DNA of 64,000 nucleotides from Synanceia verrucosa. Lineage: Eukaryota > Chordata > Actinopteri > Perciformes > Synanceiidae. A model generated the notes under the pieces. That model was not told where the DNA came from. It did no database searches and saw nothing but the letters and a program-made list of their open reading frames with translations. The translations under genes and the position numbers were made by a program. The stretch lies in assembly GCA_029721515.1 (NCBI GenBank), contig CM056553.1, positions 5,494,849 to 5,558,848 on the forward strand, read 5' to 3'. Positions 12,466 to 23,895 of the stretch are shown piece after piece; the stretch's first letter is position 1, and each line of letters begins with the position of its first letter.

Positions 12466-14049
12466 GACAGCATCTATATCCCTCAGGTTGAATCGTATTA
12501 CATGTGTGTGCTGTGTCAAATGGAAAAGTGAGAACCTCTCAGGTTTGCAGTGTTGAGTGACTGCATTGTAGCTTATCTGCTTCCCCATCCATAATGCATC
12601 ACTTCCACTTTTAGGCGCACACACCGCCTCAAGCCGTTGATAAGAATCCAGCCAGAGAGGCATGGACACAAACACCTTTTCTAACATCCCCCAATATCTA
12701 CAACACACCATGTTACACATGCTCCCAAAACAAGAAGTAACGGTAAATATGTTGGGAATAAGTCTACAGAAACTACAGACGGGTGAAAAAATGAAGCAAA
12801 ACCCAGAATAAATAAGTGGAGAAACATAACAGATGGAGATGTTTCCATATAGGGCAGATCTGAATCTGAATTTGATTTTAAATTATTTAATTTTTTTACC
12901 CAAAATGGTCAAATTTGAACATATTCAATCAGAAACAACATGTGGATTTTGCCTGAAAATGTAGAATATGAACTATTTTTTGAGTTGCACAGCCTCTTGG
13001 GACTGTGAGGTTGTGGATGTCTTTTTCAGTTGCAGGGACAGTTCACATTAATCTGTGTCACTGTCTCCATGTTAGCCAAGCAGCAAGATGTTCCTGAAAC
13101 TGTATGACAAAAACAACAGAAACCAAAATATAATACAAGGATGCAAAAATAGAAGAGTTCCCTGACAGGAAAGTGAAACAACACAAAATAATACTGTGAC
13201 GGCCAAGCAGATAACAGACAGACAAGCGGGCAGAGGCGTGTTTCAAGAAAATAAGTGTGAGAGACTTTAACTAAGAAACTGTAATATCTGATAGTCAGAT
13301 AACTACACCCACTCAGTCAGGTAACACACAATAGAATGACATATAACAACAGTGTGAAAGGACAGACACACAACCTCCATGGACTAGAGCATGTTTGTAT
13401 TGTATAAGACCAGAGAAATTAGAATTAAAATACCCAACAACGATACATTATTTAAAAAGAAGTCAGACAAGCAATAAGAAGAAATACAGAAAAGTAATGA
13501 AGTGCTAACAGTGTTCAGATATGGTCGAGTGTATAAGGGAAGAAAACAACGCAGATAAGCTACTTTCAAGGACAATTTGATGATGTAACTTAAAATGCAG
13601 CGTGCAAAACACAACATGTCTCGTTTATGATCATTAAGAGGAACGATTCAAGACAAGCGGTCCCAGTGTCGGCAGCTACTTATTTCCATTTTGTAAAGCT
13701 TAATGCATAATCCGGCTTGCAAAAGGAGCCACATGCACCAACGTTTTTGTGTGAGGATGTATGACGAACAGCATGTGGGACCCAGGCTGTTTCACTCTAA
13801 GCAGCTGACCCTGAAAGTATGCAGAGGCGCACACAGCTGTTCAAGTGCCAACGACAAGCTACTGCAGGCAAACATCAGTCAACACTAAAAGAGGTGTTTT
13901 TTTTTAAGGCAGGCATTCTGGGAAGTAGTAGGAAGTAGTCCGCCTCTGTGTCGACACATGATCTGGGTCACAGATGATACAGGAAACACTGCAGGTGATT
14001 CCCAGACTCTCAGGCTTCACAGTCATTACAGTAAGTTTCCAGGAAAAAC

Positions 14050-14240
14050 ATGTGTATCTTTATAACCATTTCAAAGAAATGCAAAATGACAACAAATAGA
14101 CACTTAATAATCGCACAAAGACAAGAAATGATCGCAAAGAGACACGAAATTACCTTAAAGAGACAAAACGACGACAAAGAAATACAAAATGACCACAAAG
14201 TACCACAAAACTATCGCAAAGACAGGGGCGTCAGTAGGTT
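14050..14240 (+). repeat. Degenerate tandem repeat (about 20-bp unit)
   Basis: A loosely repeated unit of the type ACAAAATGACCACAAAGAGAC occurs about eight times with substitutions and small indels. Such ACAAAnGACCACAAAGAGAC tracts are common in fish genomes. Open frames on both strands here are by-products of the repeat. Confidence 0.6.
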
Positions 14241-14265
14241 TTAAGGGGCAGGGGCAAAAAAAGGG

Positions 14266-14760
14266 TGTGTTTTTGCCTCCAAAGGGGACACTTTAGTGCA
14301 CGTTTTTGCCTCCAAAGGGGACACTTTAGTGCACGTTTTTGCCTCTAAAGGGGACACTTTAGTGCACGTTTTTGCCTCCAAAGGGGACACTTTAGTGCAC
14401 GTTTTTGCCTCCAAAGGGGACACTTTAGTGCACGTTTTTGCCTCTAAAGGGGACACTTTAGTGCACGTTTTTGCCTCCAAAGGGGACACTTTAGTGCACG
14501 TTTTTGCCTCCAAAGGGGACACTTTAGTGCACGTTTTTGCCTCTAAAGGGGACACTTTAGTGCACGTTTTTGCCTCCAAAGGGGACACTTTAGTGCACGT
14601 TTTTGCCTCCAAAGGGGACACTTTAGTGCACGTTTTTGCCTCTAAAGGCGAAACTTTATCATATTTTAACCAGCCAACCGATCAGTTTAGCATGTTTTGA
14701 CAAACGGGAGCACTTTAATGTGTGTTTTTGCTTCCAAATGGGCCATTTAGCACATGTTTT
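14266..14760. repeat. 33-bp minisatellite with 99-bp higher-order period
   Basis: Twelve head-to-tail 33-bp units begin with GCCTCC or GCCTCT at 14275, 14308, 14341 and so on to 14638, with almost no other divergence until the last unit. The variant base follows a strict C, C, T order repeated four times, so the array grew as 99-bp trimers. Because 33 is a multiple of three, both strands read open through the array (plus-strand peptide unit HVFASKGDTLV), which should not be taken as a gene. Two decayed units follow to about 14760. Confidence 0.95.
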
Positions 14761-16363
14761 TAAAAAATAGTGCCTCATATTATTTAAGTCATTTATGAAT
14801 AATATAAGGTATTGATTTAAACTCATCTTCTGGCCACTTTCCTGTATGTTGAAATAAAATAGGCCTAATGAAGCCACTGCACAAAGAAGCACACAATTAC
14901 TGCAAACTCTATATACGGGATCTTTAAAGCTGAAAAATAATAATAGTGAGTTTCCTAAAAATAAATAACACTTGATGACCCAGTAATTTAGCATGTGTCA
15001 GACTGAGGATGTCAACTAAATGAGTTTTTGAAAGGTGACACGTTAATATTAAACTAATTGAAAATAACACACCCTGTAGGTTTCACACGTAGGTCACTGA
15101 TGTCAGTCAAATGTTGCTTCACTAATTTCTCCCATCGTCTCTGTTTCGTCCCAGAAGGAACATGACGAGTCAACACCAAGTTTCACAGAGACAGTGAGCG
15201 CTAACAGCAGATGGCATGCTACTACCCACGGCTGCCCGAGGACCTGGCTATTAATGACATGTTGTCGAGTTTGATAAAACACATTTTAATCGCCGCAGCA
15301 TGTTGACTTTTCACCACTGTCTTTTCTTCACACCTTGCAGCCTGAATGACTCAGGAAAAATTCAAATTGTTGTGACATCGTTTGACATCGAGGACTCTTT
15401 GTCCCATTTTATTTAGTACATCTGGAAATGAAACCTGGGAATTAAATTGTGTCTTTGTCAAAGTTTTCACAATCTGCTCCAAGCAGAATAACATATGAGA
15501 CACTAATCCAGATATTCTCCCAAAATAACAGCAATAACCAGGTATTGTTTATCAGATTTTTACCTCTCACAGCCTCACTAATACAGCCTTTTGATTGTAT
15601 GAGAAGCTCCAGATAATCCCCACACCTAAAGCCATCATATCCACTCATGTCTGGTGTAGATAACTGTACAGATTCCTCAGAGAAACCAACACTTTCCATG
15701 TAAACAGCTATAGACTTCCATTTCTCTCATTCAGATGCAATCTGCTGCAAATACCATCAATACAATAGTCTAGACTCAATCTGGCACTCGCCTAAGGCAT
15801 GCTGGGACTTTATGTGTTTACAAGACAATTTGAGAAAATCAGACAAAGTAGAAATCAGCAGCAGAGTTGTGAATTCCCATTTAATAACATCTTCATCATT
15901 TTTCCCAATGACGAGTTATTCAGTAGTTCTTAATCTTCTTGGCTCGTGGCCCCTTCAACCAAACAGTGTTGTCTGTTGAATATGTCGATGCATTCAGCCT
16001 ACAGGTCAACCCAAGAATCCATTTTAAACTGCTTTTCCATCTTGTTCCTCATCTCTGTGGCTCTTCAGAATAGCATTCAGATTAGGAAGTTCACTGATGT
16101 TACCATATGCTGTTTGAATTCATGTGCATTTTATTTGTCGAGTATTAAATGTTTGTGTAGTGCACAGTTTTCTCAATTCATTTCTCACAAAATGTCTTGT
16201 TAATGCAGAGCACAAATTCTTTTAAATTACAAATATTTTAAATATCAATATAATATGTGCACAAAATGTTTAAGTAAATCTATTTAGAGGGTAAATGATA
16301 GCAGACAACATCCTTAATAGTCAGAAACTGGATTCATTTTGTAATAGGGCGCTGGGCCCCATG

Positions 16364-16389
16364 ATCCAGGGGAAGAAGCTCCCCTGGAT
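16364..16389. repeat. Perfect 10-bp hairpin
   Basis: ATCCAGGGGA (16364-16373) and TCCCCTGGAT (16380-16389) are perfect reverse complements around a 6-nt loop, within AT-rich spacer. No function is assigned. Confidence 0.8.
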
Positions 16390-17154
16390 AACATCTTGTA
16401 ATTTTGATTGCTGGAAACTTCATATTTTTGCTTGAGATTAACTATATTTTCAAATGTTAATAAAACATCGATTAAATGAAATGAACAAGCTAAAAAAAAA
16501 AACAGATCTAGTCAGAAAAAACAACTGAAAATGCAATTTAAACCAGCAAAGCACAACAAAAGTTTAACTCCCACATAAAAGACACCAGGAACCTGTCTAT
16601 GTTGCATTGCTGCAGCCATCCTGAGCCCATTTCATACATTTTTGCCATCAGTAATTGAGAACAGTGTCCTCGTCTTTCTGGATCTCCTCCTGTTTGATCT
16701 TGTTTGTTTGGGGCTTTTTTTTGCCAATTTTTGTTATCGCTGCTGCGCTCTATAACGTCTCTCTTTCATGGCTTCAGGCCACAAACATTGAATTTTCCCA
16801 CACTGGCAGCTTGGATATAGACTTCACCAAAATGTGTTAATCCTTTTCCCAGGCTTTTTGGTCATCTTTCTCTGTTGCTGCCCCCAGTATCTCTCTCCCC
16901 ACCAAACTACCAACGTTCAAAAACTCATCAAAACAGCTCTTTGGATGTGACTGGATTCCATTTGCTTTTATGTCCCTTGTGTTTTACTGTGCTTGAAATG
17001 AAAAGCGTCTTTGAGTATCTTGCATGTACCATGTACAACCAAATTGATTAGTCTATTTGTCTCAAACAGCCTCCAGGATCATTTCATTCACTTTAACTGG
17101 ACTCTTTCTTTCTCATTGAATTCCATAACGCTTCACCATTTTCAACAGGAGTGA

Positions 17155-17479
17155 GGGATTTAAACTGAGCTCACCTTTTATTCCTAAATTTGAGCCAGAA
17201 CGCTGGCATTCTCTGAGAAGTCAGAAATCAAGTCATAACAATAATAATAATAACAATAATAATAATAATATATAACATAACAATAATCTATACAACCACT
17301 AAAACACATTTTCTGTTCAGGAATGACAGGAAATAACTTGGCATCTCAATAAAAAAATAATAATAATGTGCTTTGACATTTTTTTTTTGTGAAATGCTAA
17401 ATTTGAAAATTTATGGATAGCAACAATAATTATATTTTAGTATTAAATATATCATTGTGATTAAAAAGTTTGCACGTCG

Positions 17480-17480
<1 letters not shown>
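17155..17480 (+). repeat. Dispersed repeat family 2, copy 1, abutting (TA)n
   Basis: This segment is homologous to 39495-39720 on the same strand. Shared blocks include AAATTTGAGCCAGAAC, CCACTAAAAC, TTCTGTTCAGGAATG and CAACAATAATT. A (TA)n array follows it here, whereas at the second copy the (TA)n array precedes it. The class is unknown. Confidence 0.7.
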
Positions 17481-17842
<362 letters not shown>

Positions 17843-17918
17843 CGCTGGTGGTGATTAATACATTAAATGAAAGTCCGTGAAAAGAAAAAGAAAAAAAAAT
17901 TGATTTCGTGTGAATTTT

Positions 17919-17930
17919 TCACCGGAAGTC
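17919..17930 (+). promoter_or_regulatory. ETS/GABP-type site upstream of ppid (distal)
   Basis: TCACCGGAAGTC contains the ETS core CCGGAAGT, a binding site for GABP and related factors common in housekeeping promoters. It lies 279 bp before the ppid start codon and is repeated exactly at 18096-18107. Confidence 0.45.
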
Positions 17931-18095
17931 TTAAAGAAAGCTCATAATAGTAAAACTATACAGAAGACAAAGGTATACAAGCTGGGAAAATAGCATATTA
18001 TTATTTTGTTATGTATTTGAAAAGTAATTTATATTGTTTTCATAACACTCAAAAACACAGCAATGCTAATTCTGAATATGTTATTTTGAAAGTTG

Positions 18096-18107
18096 TCACC
18101 GGAAGTC
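18096..18107 (+). promoter_or_regulatory. ETS/GABP-type site upstream of ppid (proximal)
   Basis: This is the same 12-mer TCACCGGAAGTC as at 17919, here 91 bp before the ATG at 18198, close to or within the likely transcription start region. No TATA box is evident, which fits an ETS-driven housekeeping promoter. Confidence 0.5.
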
Positions 18108-18197
18108 AAAGTACAGTCTCTTTCTACTGCTCCCACAGACCGGCCGGGATTAGCTAGCTTAGCCGAAACAAGTGTCTGGAATCGCCTTGTCCTTAAA

Positions 18198-19086
18198 ATG
18201 TCTCACGCTGTACCATCTGACAAGCCTTCAAACCCACAGAACCCCCGTGTCTTCTTCGATGTAGACATCGGCGGAGAAAGAGGTGGGGACATTTTGATTT
18301 TACCGTCACTTAGTGTCAGTTTGGGGCCAGTTTAGCCGTTAATGCTAGCCCTTTAGCTTAGCACACTCCTGGCAAACTGATTCATTTATGCTAGTAGCTG
18401 CCACTAGAGATAAACTTTACAGAGAAACCAGACTGTTAAACACGATACTGGCAGCTAATTGGTATTAAATGTGAGCAGGCTTTAATGTCACACTATTAGT
18501 TCTATTAAAGCATAAGGCGCATGAACCACGTGTGGCTGTGTTGTCTACAATGACTGGTAAATTTCACTGTGCTTCAGCTGTCGCACCATTGTTTGATCAG
18601 ATCCATAGACGAGGACTTTGATGTCATCAAATGTGTAGGCGGACTAATATTAGCTCAAATGGTTTATTGGTTATCAAACTGACTGCAGCTCACACATCAA
18701 ACAAACATAACACAGTATTTAACTGTAGCCTGACCTGACGAGGCCTGTTGTAATGCTTCCTGAACACCTCAATATCCTGCTCCAATTCATCTTTGCTTCA
18801 GTAAACATGGCATTATTGTACTGTATGGTCTACTGTAGGGAGTTTGTGACTAACCTTGTACATTAACAGCAGATTGTTTTGATTTCCTGTCCACAGTTGG
18901 CCGGATAGTTCTGGAGCTGTTTGCTGATATCACCCCCAAAACTGCTGAAAACTTCCGGGCGCTGTGCACTGGAGAGAAAGGCACTGGCAAATCCACTGGG
19001 AAACCGCTGCACTTCAAAGAATGCCCGTTCCACAGAAGTAAATGACATCTTCATATGATATGACATGGAAGAAGTACTGGAGATTT

Positions 19087-19121
<35 letters not shown>

Positions 19122-22100
19122 GTGGTTTAAATTACAATCTATTTAAGGTGACAGTTCAATAAGAAGTGAACTGCATGCATGACATTTTGTAAAATAAATG
19201 ACAATGATGAGTTAAACTGACAGATCTGCTGACTATTCATGCTCTTAAACAGTCATGAGGCAGTGCAGTATTTAAAATGTAAAGTAACTGTCTGGTTGAG
19301 TCTGAAGTGCTATTAATGTTCAGACTGGTATATCTAAAACAAATTTGTTTTTCTGCAGTCATAAAGAAGTTTATGATCCAGGGAGGTGACTTCTCCAACC
19401 ATAATGGCACCGGGGGTGAGAGCATCTACGGGGAGAAGTTTGAGGATGAAAACTTCCATTACAAGGTAAGTCCTCCATTATCTGGGTCCGCTGCCAGACG
19501 GTCTACACTGATGCTTGATATCTCCATCCATCATGTCACCACTCACTGATTTTTAGACACTCTTGACTACAAGAATGAAATATTAGTTGTTTTTTTTTTA
19601 CATATCCCTCCAGAATGTCCCATTGACTTATTTTTCTCTCAGGCAAAGAAAGATAAAAATTCAAATCCGACATCCTGATGTATGCATTTGTTTCTCTGTG
19701 TTAACAGTGCCATATTTTGTCTGCATTTCCTTCTCCATGTAGCATGACAAAGTGGGTCTGCTAAGCATGGCCAACGCCGGGCCAAACACCAACGGCTCAC
19801 AGTTCTTCATCACTACCGTCCCCACGCCACACTTAGATGGCAAGCACGTAGTCTTCGGACAAGTGTTAAAAGGGATGGGAGTGGTAAAAATGCTGGAGTC
19901 CATTGAGACCAAGGAGGACACCCCCGTTAAGGTACGAGTTCTCAGTTAAATACGAAATTATTAGTACTGAACCAACGTTTTCTTTCATGAAATGACAAAA
20001 AATATATTAACACTGCAAGACACTTGATACAAATGAAAACTAGGATTTATATTTTTGCTTTTCATAACTGGTCATTATAAAGAGGTTGGCCCATTTTTCA
20101 AGTAAATAACACAGAAACAAACATTTTAAAATCTATAAACCCCAGCTCCCAAGCATGTGTTGTTTGTTTTCACAATTCACCTGACCTGACGGATGTTTTT
20201 CTGTCTCAAACCTCCGCTGATCTCCACCTTTGCAGCCGTGCATCATAGCAGACTGTGGTGAGCATAAGGATGGGGACAGCTGGGGCACTACACTTAGCGA
20301 TGCAACAGGCGACAACCACCCAGACTTTCCCGAGGACTCCGACATCGACTTTAAAGATGTGAGTGTCCTTGACTTCTTTAATCTTCAAGCACACAGGTGA
20401 ACTTTGGCAGATCTGTGAGCCTCAGCTGGATCACCCTAGCTTTTTGGGAAAATGCCCGTTTCTTATCTTATCCGAAATGACATAAAGGTCCAGGATGTGC
20501 TGAGCAAAACAAACACTGGAAACATGGTAAAACTGCAAGAAAACAAATCCAAGAGATGATTAATTACTGACCTTTTATATCACTTTTACAGGTTTGATTC
20601 TGACTCAGCGTTTTGTTTCGTTTACAACCTGTCTGATTCCATTTCCTGCCATTTGCTTTCAGGTCGACAAAGTTCTGTCTGTCGCTGAAGATGTGAAGAA
20701 TATTGGAAACAATCTTTTTAAGAATCAAGACTGGAAAGCTGCAGTCAACAAATATAGCAAAGCCCTCAGGTAATATACTGTGTGAGTGTGTGTCTGCTCA
20801 AAAATAACCTGCAAAAATATTTCTAACAGCTAAAATAGTGAGCCAACTAAAATTTAATTAATTCTGTGTTTCTTTCTGATGGTTAAAAAAAAACACAAAA
20901 AGACCAAAACCAACAAGGTCTTTGTCTCCTCATACATTATGTCTTCCCATCCTGCATGTAGACACCAGCCTGAACTCGTTCCTACTGAAGATGTGACTTC
21001 ATGGGATTTGTTAACATTAAGGAAAATATGGAAGAGAAACTGTTTTTTAGTGCTAGTTTCATTAAATAAAAAGTGCCTCTTAGCAGGAAGTTACATTTAA
21101 ATTCACTGGTATGCAGTTAAGTGCTCCTCTTCTACCACCAACCATGAGCGTAACTTTTTTTTTTTTTTTAAACCTCTGCAGGTACTTGGAGGTGAGCGGG
21201 GAGCTGCTGGAGGAGGCGGCGCAGCAGAAGCTGGAGCCCACAGCCCTCAGCTGCTTCCTCAACACAGCGGCGTGTAATCTGAAGATGCAGCTGTGGCAGG
21301 ACGCTCTGGACAGCTGCAACGAGGTACATCTGTTAGTGGGGGGTTATGTGTCACACTATTTTCTTGAAGCAAACTTCCCCCAAATGAGTTACATTTGTTC
21401 TTAGTGGACATTTTATTTCAGACAGGATAAATTGGCTCCTAAAAGACGATGAATTCACAAACTGCTTTTGGCAACATTAGTAAGACATTTAAGGAGGGTG
21501 AAATACGTTTCTGATGTGTGTTTCTGTCTTCTGTCAGGCTCTGGAGCTGGACCAAGCCAACACTAAGGCACTTTTCCGCAGGGCTCAGGCCTGGCAGGGG
21601 TTAAAGGAAAACAGCAAAGCCATGGTAACATCCACGCAAACTGATAAATTAAAGATACAGTAAACATAACAGTTTAAAATGTGCATAACTGCTGTCTGTA
21701 TATATGGATTATCTGTTAGTAGTCAGGCAGACATGTCCAGACGCACTGAGCAGACCAAGGTCAAATCAACTCACCAACTTGTTTTCTGCACTTTTCAGAT
21801 CGATCTGAAGAAAGCTCAGGGAATAGCACCAGAAGACAAAGGTGGGGAATCAGTGTTTGTTCAGCCTCCTCTGCCAAGAATGCTGCAAATATTTCCCTAA
21901 TTTATTTATCCAACACTTGATGCATATTCACATGGATTATTTCAACTTAGTATGCACGCTCATGGAGAAAAATAGTCAAGCACTGCTGGAAAACATCTTT
22001 TTTTTTTTTTCAATGTTTGTTGTTCCTCCTAATTGAACTTTATTGGGGGAAACAGAGTAATTGTTCTGGATGAGCAACATACAACCAAAACAAATTGATC

Positions 22101-22267
22101 AACACTGCCGTTAAGATTAAACTCCATCAGTGAATTTGATGGAACAGGCCTAAAAGTTTTTTTTACGGTTTCAGTTTCTGGCCCAATTTTCAAAGAACAG
22201 ACATTTTCTATTTCATTTTACTGTTTGCTATCTAAATGTCAGGGGACTTTGCAGGTAATACACTGAG

Positions 22268-22344
<77 letters not shown>

Positions 22345-22431
22345 AAATATATATATATTTATATATATATATATATAAAGTGGAGACAAGCTCCAGATTT
22401 GCACACTCAATCTCTTATATATATTTATATA

Positions 22432-22466
<35 letters not shown>

Positions 22467-22526
22467 TTATATATATATGTATACATATATATACATATAT
22501 ATATATATATTTATATATATATGTAT

Positions 22527-22607
<81 letters not shown>

Positions 22608-23011
22608 AGATTGAGTGTGCAAATCTGGAGCTTGTCTCCACTTTTTGATGGTGTCGTGGTGCTATTTTCATATTTTAAGCAGCAGTTTATTGGCTGCTAT
22701 CTTGGAGAAAGGAGCTGTCAGTGTGCGTCACGCTTTGTGCCTTCAGGAGCACGACGTCTTTAAAGTGAAACTGACAGTTGCACAGAAAGACGCACAAACT
22801 GCAGCATAAGTCGCATCAAAACCAGCGTTTGAAGTCTCAGCACTCGAGGAGAAACGTAGACCTAATTCCACACGATTAATGGATGCATCAGCGCAGCTAA
22901 TTCAGTGTTTTTCTTCTGATAGCTATCAGCAACGAGATGAAGAGGGTCCAGCTGAAGATCCAGGAGGAGAAGGAGAAAGAAAAGCGAATCTATGCCAAAA
23001 TGTTTGCGTGA
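18198..23011 (+). CDS. ppid: Peptidyl-prolyl isomerase D (cyclophilin-40), complete
   Basis: Ten exons join in frame to 370 aa, the human length: 18198-18282, 18897-19037, 19359-19465, 19743-19931, 20236-20358, 20663-20769, 21182-21323, 21538-21624, 21799-21841 and 22923-23011. The protein is a cytosolic prolyl isomerase and Hsp90 co-chaperone found in steroid-receptor complexes. Residues 1-185 form the cyclophilin domain, with FMIQGGDFSN and NGSQFFITTVPTPHLDGKHVVFG. His141 stands where cyclophilin A has Trp121, a known Cyp40 trait linked to weak cyclosporin binding. The TPR part keeps the carboxylate-clamp residues Lys227, Asn231, Asn278, Lys308 and Arg312, so Hsp90 binding should be intact. 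The C-terminus ends KRIYAKMFA. No in-frame ATG lies upstream within the leader. All introns are GT-AG; intron 9 contains a large inverted repeat. The gene converges with etfdh, as in human. Confidence 0.98.
19090..19118. repeat. (CA)n microsatellite in ppid intron 2
   Basis: About 14 CA units lie in intron 2, well clear of both splice sites. Confidence 0.95.
22269..22644. repeat. Long inverted repeat enclosing (TA)n, ppid intron 9
   Basis: Identical arms of at least 40 bp, 22377 to about 22417 and about 22604-22644, are exact reverse complements (arm interior GACAAGCTCCAGATTTGC). They enclose a roughly 190-bp TA-rich array, and a second TA-rich array (22269-22376) lies to the left. Only the right arm continues into unique intron sequence. 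The structure could form a large hairpin or cruciform. It sits about 280 bp upstream of the exon 10 acceptor. Confidence 0.92.
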
Positions 23012-23464
23012 ACATTTCACCTCAATTGCAATTCTTGTTAGCAATGTTTAGGAATATCTGAAGGTGTCTCTTCAGAGGAAGGTGAAACTGAGCAGTATTT
23101 TCCAGTGAGCACATTTCTCTCCGTCTGTGTTGTTTTAAGGGAATATGTGTTGTAAGCTTTGACCTCTTTTAATTCTGACAAGTGTCTTCACTGTAATGAA
23201 TAGTTAGAGCGTTAGTCTGATACACGGGGCTCCACCGCTCTCCAAACCGGGTTTACACTTAACACTGGTCCTCTGAAGTAGTTTAGTGTGCATCTGTTCA
23301 TGATAGCAGTTTTGACACCGTGCCCACATACAGTACATCCATCTGTTTTATTTATGGTTTTTACAGAGATAAATGTTAACAGTCAATAGATCTTGTCATC
23401 TAATGATTTTATGTATAATACTGTGCAGATGACACTGTCCAAATGTACCTGGAATAAGTGCTGA

Positions 23465-23470
23465 AATAAA
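23465..23470 (+). terminator. ppid polyadenylation signal
   Basis: AATAAA lies 454 bp after the ppid stop codon, followed within 30-40 bp by a GT-rich stretch (TTGTTTGCTTTTTTTG). It is the first canonical signal downstream, giving a 3' UTR of roughly 470-480 nt. Confidence 0.7.
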
Positions 23471-23736
23471 AATGTGTTTTGAAAACAGCTTGTTTGCTTT
23501 TTTTGAAGCAAATATATTAACTATTACAGTACTCTTTTCAAATAAAAATGATAACATTTTAAAAGCCCATATTGTGGATTTTATAGAGGTAATGCAAAAA
23601 AAATGCAATTTCACATGGTCCTGTATTTAGCATCGCTTTATAATTTAAATGTGATATCAGAATAAATTAAGAATTTAATTTTGTCCGTGACAAATTGTAG
23701 TTTTAGTGATTTCTAATATTCCTGCTTTTTGCTGTT

Positions 23737-23742
23737 TTTATT
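23737..23742 (-). terminator. Candidate etfdh polyadenylation signal
   Basis: TTTATT on the plus strand is AATAAA on the minus strand, about 154 bp beyond the etfdh stop codon. With the ppid signal at 23465 it implies two convergent transcripts ending about 270 bp apart. Other AT-rich hexamers nearby could also serve. Confidence 0.5.
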
Positions 23743-23895
23743 TTTCGTTCATTCAGAAACGGTGATGTAGTTATTTTCAGTTCCATTCTTCGGGACATTT
23801 ACTATCACTGGCAAGTACTGCAAACATGAATACATGATGCTTTCCACTTATCTTTCTGGACACAAAAAGGTTAAAAAAAAACAAACTAAAGATGT

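Noticed and set aside
14241..14700. Open frames of 126 and 134 codons on both strands encoding 11-residue repeats
   Set aside because: They follow from a 33-bp unit divisible by three with no stop in those frames; no splice sites, start context or flanking gene support a protein.
18093..18197. N-terminal extension of ppid upstream of 18198
   Set aside because: The frame is open back to about 18093 but has no upstream ATG, and the ATG at 18198 reproduces the known cyclophilin-40 start MSH.
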